Assembly: GCA_963855995.1 (NCBI GenBank)
Contig: OY979728.1
Coordinates: 9,446,004-9,510,003 of the forward strand
Direction: 5' to 3'
DNA: 64,000 nucleotides
Origin: Muricea muricata
Taxonomy: Eukaryota > Cnidaria > Anthozoa > Malacalcyonacea > Plexauridae
The notes below the pieces were generated by a model. That model was not told the origin of the DNA and made no database searches. It saw nothing but the letters and a program-made list of their open reading frames with translations. Position numbers and translations under genes: made by a program. This document shows positions 11,007-20,650 of this stretch, piece after piece. The number at the start of each line of letters is the position of its first letter. The stretch's first letter is position 1.

Positions 11007-13945
11007 ACCAAACTACAACAACAACAACAATAAAAACAGCTGAGACAATGACACTCGTAAAACTTCTAAACCATTATATATTAAGCTACATACTAGCCCC
11101 ACGAAAACTAGAAAATATTTTTGCGAAAAACATTTTCTTTCTTCAATGTTTTATCATGTTTGACAGTGTGGACAAATTAGTTAGAATACTTAGCCTACTG
11201 CTTACATTTTTCACTACTCTTTTAAACATCAGCCCTTTTACTTGTGAGAAATGAAGCGATATTTCTCGTGCTTGGAAACATTAAATTTTGAAAAAATGTA
11301 GGCAAACAAGGAAACAATTGTCGCCGCAACAAACTAGGGAAACACTAACAGAAAACACAATGTTTCCGTAACAATATTTCCCGAGATGGACAAAAAGAGA
11401 AACATTTATAGCAAAAATAATGTTTCCGTAACAATATTTCTCAAGGTGGACAAACATGGAAACACTGACACGAAACAATGTTTCTGCAACAATATTTCCC
11501 CGATCGAACAAAGCTTCTGTGAGCGCCATACATGCAGTGATTGTTTGTATAATTTATAATTATAAACGCTGTTGGATTGTAAAGCTGTCTGGTTCAAATA
11601 GAGAAACATTGAAATCTGTACGGATGAGCACGACTTTATTTGGCTGTAACACTCGCAGTCTTTTTGGAGACAAAATTTTTGAGATAAGATACACCAATCC
11701 TGTTAAATCTTATTAGTAGAGCTATGCAATGACGCCTCTTTCAATATTATTCTTACAAGTTATTCCTTACAAGGTTACTCAAGTATTCGTATTTGAGTAA
11801 CCTCGTATATATGTATATATAGATCCACAAATACAAGATTTTCCAACTATAAACATTAGTGATATGACCGATATGGCATCTACGATGCTTGTGAATTTTC
11901 TACAGTAGTGATCAATCCGGCTATGATCCGCATGTAACAAAACGTTAATTCAATCAAGCCGTGAAAGTCGTCTGAAAGTACACTCCAATGCCTTTCCAGT
12001 CCAACAATGTTATCCTTACCACTTGCCAGCTGTAAAGAGGCTCCTATAAAGCCGTAAAATAAAGCGTATGTCATATTTCCCCCTCGCTAGTTCTTGCCTT
12101 ATCTTGGTATATGGCACGCTTTTAATGTCGACCGCGAACCTTTTTGGCTCGCCGCATGTATGAAATTAATGCCGAGTTTAATATGGACGCATTGTTATTA
12201 GCTGACGTTGATCCATACTGTCGCCTTCATTTATTGGTGCAAATGAATTGTCTCGAAACGTAAAAGCATTTCACTGATTGGCAAGGCGGCGCATTACATT
12301 GTGCGCACTACATCGTGCGCAGGATAACTCCCATTTGCGTAAATCATATTTGAACATTAACAAGCAAAAACATGAAAGGATCCACAAAGCCAATGAAAAT
12401 ATTTTCCGGAACATTATCACCGCTACACAAGATAGTGCAATGTGAAATACTATTCCTAATGTCTTTATATATGTATTTGCAAAAAGTGACCCTTTCCTTG
12501 ATCGTGGCTAGCTTATTTGATGACCTGTGCCCATCATTCAGCTACTCGCTATCATAAAGTTTAACTAGGGAAATGTTATTTTTTTTATTTCCATTATTTT
12601 GTTGCTCTTTCTTCAAGAGGTTTTTTACAGTTTTATCCTCTTTTGTTTCTGCCAACTTCAAAACTTCTTTGTGGCTAATAGTCCTGCGCTCTGCTATATT
12701 ATGCAGCTCTGGAGTCGCTTTTGATTATATATACAATCACTGTCTTAGCTGATATACCGTATATAGACGGAGGGGTGAGGGGGGGGGGGTTACGTGTTTA
12801 GTTTTATGAGTATGTAGTTACAAGTTATTCCACAAGCACCAACTTTGAACGCAATTAACATGCTTATGTATGCTTTATAGAAAATGGTTGCAGAAAATGG
12901 GAAGTTGTTTGTGAAGCAAAGCAGTGATCATAGAAAGTGGTGTTAGAAAAGGGGCATGCTGAGAACATTTCTTTGGGGGGGGGGGCTCTACAGACAAGCT
13001 TGTGAATATGGTGACCTCCCGATGGGGGCCCAGCCCCTGTTGCAAAATAATATGTTAGACAATTTTTTTAATTTTTAAGTTCGGTTTGTATAAAGATATA
13101 AAGTTTGGTGTAGGAAAAACTTGCATGTATGTATATAGAAAAAAATACCTATATAGGATCTATATATCTGATTGGATGATTTCAGCCAGAAAATTAAAGT
13201 CTATCAACTTACAATATTGTTTAATTTCTTAACAAGTAAAAATTCAAAAGATCCTCATAAAATTAATAAAAATGCGACGTTTTGTAACAAAATGTTGTAA
13301 ACTGTGGAGAATATATATATATGGTGGCATTTAAAAAAAAGTTCCGATCACTTGTTCAACGTTTTTTCTTTGTCCGATTTTAACAACCAAATCTTTTCTT
13401 CCAAGCAAAGGTTGCAAGATCCCGCACATGCCGTATAAGATGAGGCGTAAAATTGACCACTTTATAGTGTAGGATCGGTTAGTTTGTTTCAGCTCCATGC
13501 ATATGTAGAAAGTTCCGTTTCATTTGAATAGCAAGGTGTGCTGAGGGATTTTCTGTGGTTAGTGTATCTTGTGTATATGTGGAGATACATATGAGGGAAA
13601 TACAAATTAAAGTTCTGCACAAGGAAGGTACAAAGACATAGCCAGGGAGAGGGAAGCTAATTAGGTAGCTGTGACCACACACCCCCCCTCCCTCCCCTTT
13701 GTTGACAGAAAGGTTCAGGAAAGAGGTACAATGTGCTGAGCACTTCCACAGATGGATATTGAAGCCAAATTTACCTCATCCTTGACACCAATATGGTAAT
13801 ACAGTAATGCCCAATCAAGACTCTTCACCCCCCTGGTTCTGGGAGAGATATGGTTCACAAATATCGGTCGCTTATTACACTCACTTATTTTATAGTTGTT
13901 CTTTCGTATCATGCTTATCCTAGATAGTTCGTGTCAATCTGTCCT
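11007..13945. other. Spacer between gene B and the PIGBOS1-like gene
   Basis: Nearly 3 kb without a gene I can support. It holds the 62-bp tandem repeat listed separately, G-runs near 12,780 and 12,977, an (AT)n run at 13,313-13,322 and several short frames of no recognisable content. One of these, minus strand 11880-12074 (64 residues), has ordinary composition but no domain I know and is not called. Confidence 0.5.
11336..11512. repeat. Diverged tandem repeat, about 62-bp unit, three copies
   Basis: The phrase AATGTTTCCGTAACAATATTTC, with small changes, recurs about every 62 bases, each time followed by a (gg)tggacaaa-like phrase and gaaacA. Copies differ by roughly a fifth of their bases. 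Minus-strand frames here repeat the same word (YGNI.F..SV) because of the tandem structure and are not genes. Confidence 0.7.
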
Positions 13946-14158
13946 TTATTTACAAGTATCAATCGTCTTCTTCTCTAGTTCACCCTCAACATTTTGAACT
14001 CTAGCTTCCAAGCCTTCTATTAATTGTTCATCATTTTTCTTCTTTATTTGGTTTGAAAATTCAACGATTCCAGGAGCAAATATATACATTCCAGTTAAAA
14101 CACCAATAATACTTGCGACCAATATTTGCTGTATTGGCAGACGAGAGAAAGCACTCAT
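13946..14158 (-). CDS. PIGBOS1-like: PIGBOS1-like mitochondrial outer-membrane microprotein
   Basis: A 70-residue single-exon frame. Residues 6-34 (RLPIQQILVASIIGVLTGMY then IFAPGIVEF) match the human PIGBOS1 pattern as I recall it: Arg-Leu, then Q(L/I)L.A...G...G.YIF.P, about ten identities over 29 residues including Tyr-Ile-Phe and the following Pro. In vertebrates PIGBOS1 is a roughly 54-residue single-pass mitochondrial outer-membrane protein that contacts the ER protein CLCC1 and tunes the unfolded protein response. Here one membrane helix (about 10-30) is followed by a charged, possibly coiled-coil tail rich in Lys and Glu, longer than in human. The start codon sits in a reasonable context (acaatATGA). 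The TAA stop lies inside AAATAAAGG, so an AATAAA signal overlaps it. The family call rests on recall, not on a search. Confidence 0.6.
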   Translation of the reverse strand: MSAFSRLPIQQILVASIIGVLTGMYIFAPGIVEFSNQIKKKNDEQLIEGLEARVQNVEGELEKKTIDTCK

Positions 14159-14380
14159 ATTGTATGAATGAACCTCTATGTTACAAGAAATGTCTATTTT
14201 CGCTGTGATTTTGAGTCAATCCGTTTACGGCACGACATTTTCCGACATTTTCCGAAATCGCGAAGCGAGGACGGGATGCAAAATGGAGGCACAAGGCAAT
14301 CGTTTATGGCGTGATATTTGAAGCAATCCTGGCTTTGTTTTAAGGTAATATACTTTATTTTCTATTAGTAGTTGTTGAAG

Positions 14381-14519
14381 AGTGTTTAGATGTCCGATAC
14401 AGACATTTTTTTGGACAATCATGTTGAATTTATCGAAATATTTGATTATACAAAGCGAGAGTATTTAGATGTCCGATATCGACATTTTTGGACAATCATG
14501 TTGAATTTATCGAAATATA
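14381..14519. repeat. Tandem duplication, 79-bp period, two copies
   Basis: The block starting AGTGTTTAGATGTCCGATA at 14381 repeats from 14460 with few changes, including GGACAATCATGTTGAATTT. The second copy is shorter at its end. It is non-coding and lies just upstream of the PIGBOS1-like gene. Confidence 0.75.
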
Positions 14520-14525
14520 TAACGC

Positions 14526-14767
14526 GGGCTATTCCATTTAATATCCCCCCCCCCCTGTGGATGAGCTTTGAAAATTTTTAACCCTTCAGGAAAAAGATCA
14601 AAGTGCCGACACAAAACACCCCTCAGAAATTTGGAATTTTTCACCTTTCGGAAAAATCGCAATGATCAAAGGAAGCCGACAAGCATAACCCCTCAGGAAT
14701 TGCTTTTGAGCAACTCCTCTGAAAACTTCATCCACAGGGGGGATGTGAACATTAAATGGAATGGCCC
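14526..14767. mobile_element. Inverted-repeat element (MITE), about 242 bp
   Basis: The ends read GGGCTATTCCATTTAAT and, in reverse complement, GGGCCATTCCATTTAAT. The similarity continues through a C-run and CTGTGGATGA on both arms (about 50 bp per arm). The left C-run is expanded. The interior holds the phrase CCCCTCAG more than once. No target duplication is clear. This end sequence is, from memory, a recurrent short element in marine invertebrate genomes. It does not code. Confidence 0.75.
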
Positions 14768-14982
14768 AGCAAAATTTTACGCTTTTATAGTACTCTACCG
14801 CACTCTACACATGTAAAAACATACAAGTTCTTACAAGCATGCAAACAAGTTGTCAACAAGTTTTGTACTTCGCACTGATGGCATTATCCAGGCCTTAAAA
14901 TATCGGTCGGTCACGGACATTGTCCGACCCATTCGTCAAATTGTCCAACTTAACGAAAAAAGCACCGGACATTCTGTCCGAC

Positions 14983-15185
14983 CAGTAGCGGATCCAAGGT
15001 AAGTCAAAATAAATTATAGCAGCTCAATTTTAAATTCAAAATAACTTTATAACAATGTCATAGGTTATGAATTTCAAAAGAATAAAATCTAACCAATGAA
15101 GTTGCTTTGAAGGTATTTTAAAATTTAAGTATATCCTAGAATGAGCTGTGGTAATTTATTTTGACTTACGCTAGATCCGCCACTG
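14983..15185. mobile_element. hAT-type non-autonomous element, 203 bp, with 8-bp target duplication
   Basis: Ends are CAGTAGCGGAT and ATCCGCCACTG, with inverted similarity extending about 45 bp inward (shared GTAAGTCAAAATAAATTA). TGTCCGAC flanks both sides exactly (14975-14982 and 15186-15193). CAG...CTG termini and an 8-bp duplication are the standard signs of hAT transposition. The interior is AT-rich and non-coding. An intact duplication suggests a fairly recent insertion. Confidence 0.85.
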
Positions 15186-15193
15186 TGTCCGAC

Positions 15194-16089
15194 CAAAGAA
15201 AATTTAACGACTTCTGTTTGTTGGACCCATGTGCATTGATGTCCGTCCTATATGTATTGATGTCCGTCCTATATGTATTGATGTCCGACGAAACTTTTAC
15301 TTTGTCTCATGTCCGACTTAAACTTAACACGAAATTCGCGTTTATATCGGTGAAGTAAACACGAAATTCGCATTTATATCGGTGAAATTCAAGGTGTAAA
15401 AACAACGTTACGGTAACAACGGCGACAAAGAACACGAAGACATGTTGAAAGAAAGTTTAGAAGAAACCAAAAGTCAGAGTTTATTCTCTGACTCTGAAGA
15501 TGAACTTGACTAAAAGGACCATAAATCTATTGTTGAAGTAAAACATTTTTTGAAATGAGTTGATAAACGTGCTTATAGTTATCGTATAGTGAACTATAAC
15601 TTGTTTTGCAGTGCTTCTTGTTCCTACCTGCAAATATACAATTTTTTGAACGTGTTATTGACCCACTTCTATTATTGACAACCTAAGTTGACTTTTGATG
15701 TATCAGTGCCTATAACTGCTCAAAATTAATTCGCAAAACGATTTTAAAATAATTGATTTTCGTGCCTAAATAAACATGTGGCCATCGGACATAATTTTTA
15801 AAATGCCCGACCCATTCGGAAACACACCGGACATGCTGTTTGATATTTTAAGACTTGTAAATTATCATACTTTGCTGCAAGGATGTTTCAAACAAGTCTG
15901 GTACAATCATGATTTAACAAGAAATTATGTTGCAAGGTTGACGAAACAAGGTTGTAACCAGAGCCAGAGGGTTGTAACAATCTTGTTGTATTGTGATTGT
16001 AACAAACTTGTTGGAATAACCTTGTGAGTAGTCTGATAATGCTACCAAGATTGTTACAAGTGGTTACTGCTATTTGCAATGAACTGCGC
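15194..16089. other. Spacer with degenerate short repeats
   Basis: Near 15,240-15,290 the phrase TATATGTATTGATGTCCG is tandemly repeated. Between 15,880 and 16,070 variants of GTTGTAACAA and its complement recur. Short frames here reflect these repeats. I see no gene. Confidence 0.5.
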
Positions 16090-17817
16090 CTCTTGCCTAA
16101 TTTTTAACGTTGTTTACTGCCACTCAACATTGCGTTGATGTCTACCAGTCGCGTTCCCAACACGCCAGGCGAGCTACTGGCGCATCACGTTTGCGTGTTT
16201 CAACCGCGTGTCGTGCGACTCCAAAAGACTGTATTAACCTTATTGAACAAAACACACACGTATGCACACACGGTAAAAATTCTAATTATCACATAAAACT
16301 ACTAAAAAAAAGACCAATGTATAAATAACTCCGCTTCTCCAACAATATTGAATACACTAACGAAACGGTCTATGCATGTATGAGCAATACAAACGATTGT
16401 TCGCCCGCGGTCGTTAATAGTTTTAACTTGATCTACTTTATGTAACAACAAAAATAACATGCCCATCGTCACACTCCCCGCCTAAGGATGACTACATTCT
16501 TGCTACTCATTTTTTTATGGTCTTGATCGCTTTCGAATCGTCCACCGGTATTAGAAGAATCAGTTCTTTGATTGGGCGTAGCATGACTTTCTTTCAATAC
16601 GGCGTGGTGTCCTTCGACTATCCAATAGCCCGCTTGACGGACAGCACCTCGCGTGATGGATCTTCCCTGGTGGTACACTCGCTCGTGGTAGTGACGTACT
16701 ATCAACTCCGAGATGTGGTCTTTTCGTGGTAAGATGGCCGGATGTCTTTCACCATATTCTAAGACGCCCGCCAACACGAAGTACTCCATCACGGTCAACA
16801 AACGGATCTAAACGATAGAAACGACTTTGCTGCTTTTTCGCTGATTCCCCTTCGGATTTGTCTGGTGGCTCGTCTTTGAACCTTTCGTGTTGTACTGTGC
16901 GAACTATGATGGTCATCGCTCGAGCTCTCACGTCTACACCTGCGCGGGGTTGCACATCATCGGTTTTGGCTTCAACGGACCGCTTCTTACGTTCCTTGAA
17001 TTTTCTCTAAAAGTACCGCAACACCGCGTTGTAATGATGAAAGGCTCGAAAATCATTCGAATGTCTTTGCTCCTAGGCCGTGGCTGACTTTCTGGTTTGG
17101 TTTGAATTTCGTCACAAAGGCGTCAACTTTCTTTTTCACTTCAGGATCGTCTTCGTTTAGGGCTGCGACATCGCCTGGTGTGGCCGAGGTATCGTCGCTT
17201 TTCAGGAATTCTGGACCCGATAACCAACTTGACTCCATTAATTTGTTTGCTTTATCTCCGCGCGTTGCTAGGTCGGTTGGATTGTTCTCACTCTCCACGT
17301 ATCTCCACTGACTAGGCGTTGATAGGCTTCGAATCAACTGGACTCTGTTCGCGACGTATTCATAAAAGCGTTTGCTCTCATTAGTGATGTAGCCGAATCT
17401 ACCTTCGAATCTGTATAGTAAACGACGCGTGTGATTTCCATATCTATCTCCTTCAATACCTTCTTCTAAGCGAGGAATGCTGACGGGATGAGTAGGAGCC
17501 AGTCTTATCGGTCCATATGCGAATGGCACCAAAACTGTACCGCTTTTGTCCCACATCTTAAAATAAACAACCGTTCGGTCGCGTTCTTGCTTGCACCGGA
17601 GAAACAGTGTACTTCTGCCTTCGTCGTCGTTTCAAGCTCTTTTGGGCGATAACATCTGGGGATGGTAACTTGTTCCAAGTCTAGGAGGGAATTGTTCCAG
17701 CATTGCCATCGGGTCATTATCTTGTGGGGTAGAGGGTCCTCCCACGCAACACTCGCCTCCATCGACCACTTTGCTCGAACATATCAATCCTTGCAATAAG
17801 TTCCGTCCCTCTAACAT
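16090..17817 (-). mobile_element. BEL/Pao LTR-retroelement fossil, truncated
   Basis: Minus-strand remains of a BEL/Pao polyprotein. The RNase H-side region (17053-17817) has 'F..YVANRVQLIR', 'WRYV.SENNPTDLATRG' and 'SGPEFL' wording. The N-terminal part of the integrase (about 16469-16955) has 'HYHERVYHQGRS'. Beyond it, from about 16,473 downward, a purine-rich stretch and a TGTGACGATGG start suggest one long terminal repeat reaching to roughly 16,090, though that outer edge is uncertain. No partner repeat, gag or protease is seen, and the 5' side is cut off at the (AAT)n tract. The copy is broken in several places and clearly old. Confidence 0.75.
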
Positions 17818-17818
17818 G

Positions 17819-17876
<58 letters not shown>

Positions 17877-17900
17877 TAATAATGATAATAATGATAATAT
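17818..17900. repeat. (AAT)n microsatellite forming the 3' tail of the LINE
   Basis: About 83 bases of AAT triplets, with interspersed GAT, on the plus strand (ATT on the minus strand). It stands exactly where the minus-strand LINE should end, and LINEs of the CR1/L2 kind commonly end in short tandem repeats. It abuts the BEL/Pao fossil. Confidence 0.9.
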
Positions 17901-20650
17901 AGGTTTATTAGACTCTCTTGCAGATTGTTAATTAAGTACAAACACTGAATTACCCAGTCTAGATCTAAGATTTTTACAATCGTATGTTAACAATTATTAA
18001 CATCATACAACTTATTTAAAATTTTAGATAAAAAAGTCTAGGAATATTAATAATATTTAAAAGTGAAGAAGTCACCGCATAACTTTGTTGTACAATTCGG
18101 TCTATTATTAAAAAGATAGAAATTACGGTTATTGTCATTTCGCAGGTTATATTCGTGTTCTCTATCATCTTGTTGAGGGATTAATGTATTTAGTTGGTGA
18201 TTTGGGCTTTTGATTTTACCGATATATTGTTTACATAGTTAGTTTTTCACGCCTTGACTGTAATTTCTCCACATTAAACGGCCTTAAGAGTTCTTCTCTC
18301 TTCTGGACCGATTCGATTTTTCGATATTCCGGTATAGCCTGCCACACTGGTACAGCATATTGGTCTTATAATTGCCAAATAAACCTTTAACATATTTTTT
18401 ACTTCGATACCAGCTTTACCTAGTAAGCGTAAGGAATACAGTCTTTTGCATGCTTTTCCGTTTATGTATGCAATATGTTCTTTCCACTTTAGGTCGACTG
18501 TTAGAATCACTCCAAGGAGTTTGTATCTCTTAACCGTTTCAATCGTTATCCCAATGGTTATGGGTCTCAATACTGTAGTGTTATATTCTAAGGGATCAAT
18601 TACCATCTCTTTACATTTCCTAGGGTTAAGCTTTATACGATTCTTTTCCGCAAATTCGTTAACAGTTTGTGCCACTATGTTCATCAAACTTGTTGAGTTC
18701 CTTGGAGTTATTTCTAAGGCTGTAGTATCATCTACGAATTTTGTTCTTAAATTCTATCTTCTCAGTCATTACGGAGAACAATATCACACCTAATTTAGTC
18801 TCCTGCGGAATTCCGCCATTCGGCGATTTCCAATTAGACAGTACTCCGGCAATGCGCGTTACTTGCATTCTATTTGAAAGAAGGGCAGATACCCAGTTGC
18901 TGAGAGCAGGGTGCATATTAAGTTTTTGAAGGTTTCCCATCAGTACTTTACGATCTACACGATGAAATCCTTTAGAAAAGTCAGTAAAGAATATTCTGGC
19001 TATATGGTCACCTTTGTCAATTCAATTGCTTCAAAAATAAGTTAAAGGAAGCTTATTAATGCATCTGTTGTTGACATGCCTTTTCTAGCGAACTGATATT
19101 TATTGACCTTCCCCTCTAATTGTAGTATGAAGCACTTGCAAAACAGGTCTTCCATCACTTTCGCCAATGTACACGTGAGTAAAATAGGGTGCACATCAGT
19201 TTCCATTGATTGTGTGTATGTGTGTGTGTGTGGAGGGGGGGGGGTTCTTTATGTATAGGGGAAATGATAGAACATCTTAATAAGACCGACAGAAAAAAAT
19301 TCAAACTTGCCTTCGCAGGTAGTTTTTGTAGTACAGCAGTCCAGTCCTTAGCTATCATCCATCGGCCAAAACCCCTCCAATTACTATATTTCATATCTCA
19401 TCGTTTTACCTTCTTATTCTCTTTATCATTTGTGTTTATCCTAATAGGTTTTGCCAGAATTGTGTAGTGGTCTGATGATGCAATTTTGGAAAGTTGGTGT
19501 ATTGTAAAAAGTTTTGTTCTGTTCGTTAAGAACCAGTCGTCGAGGATATTTGATTCTCTAGTGCTCAAAGTTACTAACTGTTTGAGATGGTTGTGCAACG
19601 TTAAGTGTGTCTGTTTTAAAGGGCATTGGCAATGAAAATTTTTATTCTTTCATGTGAAAGAGCATGAAAAAGTAAGCCGATTGGCCGTGTACTGTAATAG
19701 ACTATCTCTTTTAGTTCCGAAGTTATTTGCAAAAATGTAAAATATAAACTGCTGATTCAGCAAAAGTTGTGACGTCACTAGTTGGGTAAGTAGGTTTAAT
19801 AAATACATAAACGAGCACAGCTCAGTTATTATTTACTCAACGTCGTTGTACTTATTTATTCTAACGTCGTTGCTATGGTAACACTGTCGTCCCCAGGCTC
19901 CACACAGAATTTTATAAATTAGCTGTATACTGAAACTGGTTACAACAACATGATATCAGAAGTTTGTCTGCTATACATATGCATGCCTAAAGTTCAATGG
20001 GAAGATCATTGTTCGAAAAAAAATGTCCACGTAGATAAATACAACATGTTATATAAATTTCGTATCAGGGGCCTCGGAACGGCAGTGTTACCTTGGCAAC
20101 AAAATTACAAATGTTTTTTGATGCGTCTTGTCATGTACTATGTGCAAAATTTTGTTGAGTTTGAATGAATAGTAACTGAGCTATGCTCGTTTATGTATTT
20201 ATTAAACCTACTTACCCAACTACTGCTGAATCACAACTTTTGCTGAATCAGCAGTTTATATTTTCCACATTTTTGCAAATAACTTCGGAACTAAAAGACA
20301 TAGTCTTTTACAGTAAACGGCCAATTGGCTCATTTTTTCATGCTCTTTTGCATGAAACAATAAAATTTTTTTATTGCCAATGCCCTTTAATGCAGTTGAA
20401 TTTGGGTTAAAATCCCCGGTTATTAATATCAAGGCGTTTGGGTATTTTTTCAGTATGCTGAATAGGTTACGCTGAATATGGTCTTTTAGTTTGAGGTTCT
20501 CAGGTTCACGATTAGATGTTGTTGGGTATACCACACATATGTTGTGGTTACATGTATACATGTAACATTTCTTGGTAATTTTTGTGGTCTTAACAGCATC
20601 TTAAAGTGCTTTGGCTAGTTCTTCAATGCAGCCTACAAGTTTTTTACTGG
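17900..20650 (-). mobile_element. Degenerate non-LTR retrotransposon (CR1/Jockey-like LINE)
   Basis: Minus-strand coding remains in the order expected of a LINE. Endonuclease motifs are VVYPTTSNRE and LILITGDFNPNST (20,561 downward), then LHNHLKQLVTL...ILDDWFLTNRTKLF and SDHYTILAKPI (19,598-19,400). Reverse transcriptase includes WVSALLSNRMQVT, NGGIPQETKLG and the catalytic FVDDTTALE near 18,720, followed by NRIKLNPRKCKEM and LLGVILTVDLKW (to 18,274). A one-base shift lies just before FVDD, and at least one stop interrupts the upstream endonuclease at about 20,600. The endonuclease start is missing and the satellite begins there. A TTAA-flanked element interrupts the endonuclease. Downstream is about 370 nt of 3' region ending in (ATT)n. 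It is not functional. Confidence 0.85.
19620..20386. mobile_element. 767-bp foldback element with TTAA target duplication, inside the LINE
   Basis: The ends are AGGGCATTGGCAAT and its complement, with inverted arms of about 220 bp at high similarity (shared GTTGGGTAAGTAGGTTTAAT). TTAA flanks both sides (19616-19619 and 20387-20390), the target used by piggyBac and Kolobok transposases. The middle, about 330 bp, has no transposase, so it is non-autonomous. If the element and one TTAA are ignored, the LINE endonuclease frame reads straight through the site, which fixes both boundaries. Confidence 0.9.

Noticed and set aside
12770-12990. G-runs near 12,780 and 12,977 as an element terminus
   Set aside because: No inverted partner or target duplication was found; treated as simple sequence.
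15888-16079. 63-codon minus-strand frame with repeated CNN and TRL words
   Set aside because: It reflects degenerate GTTGTAACAA repeats, with no recognisable domain.
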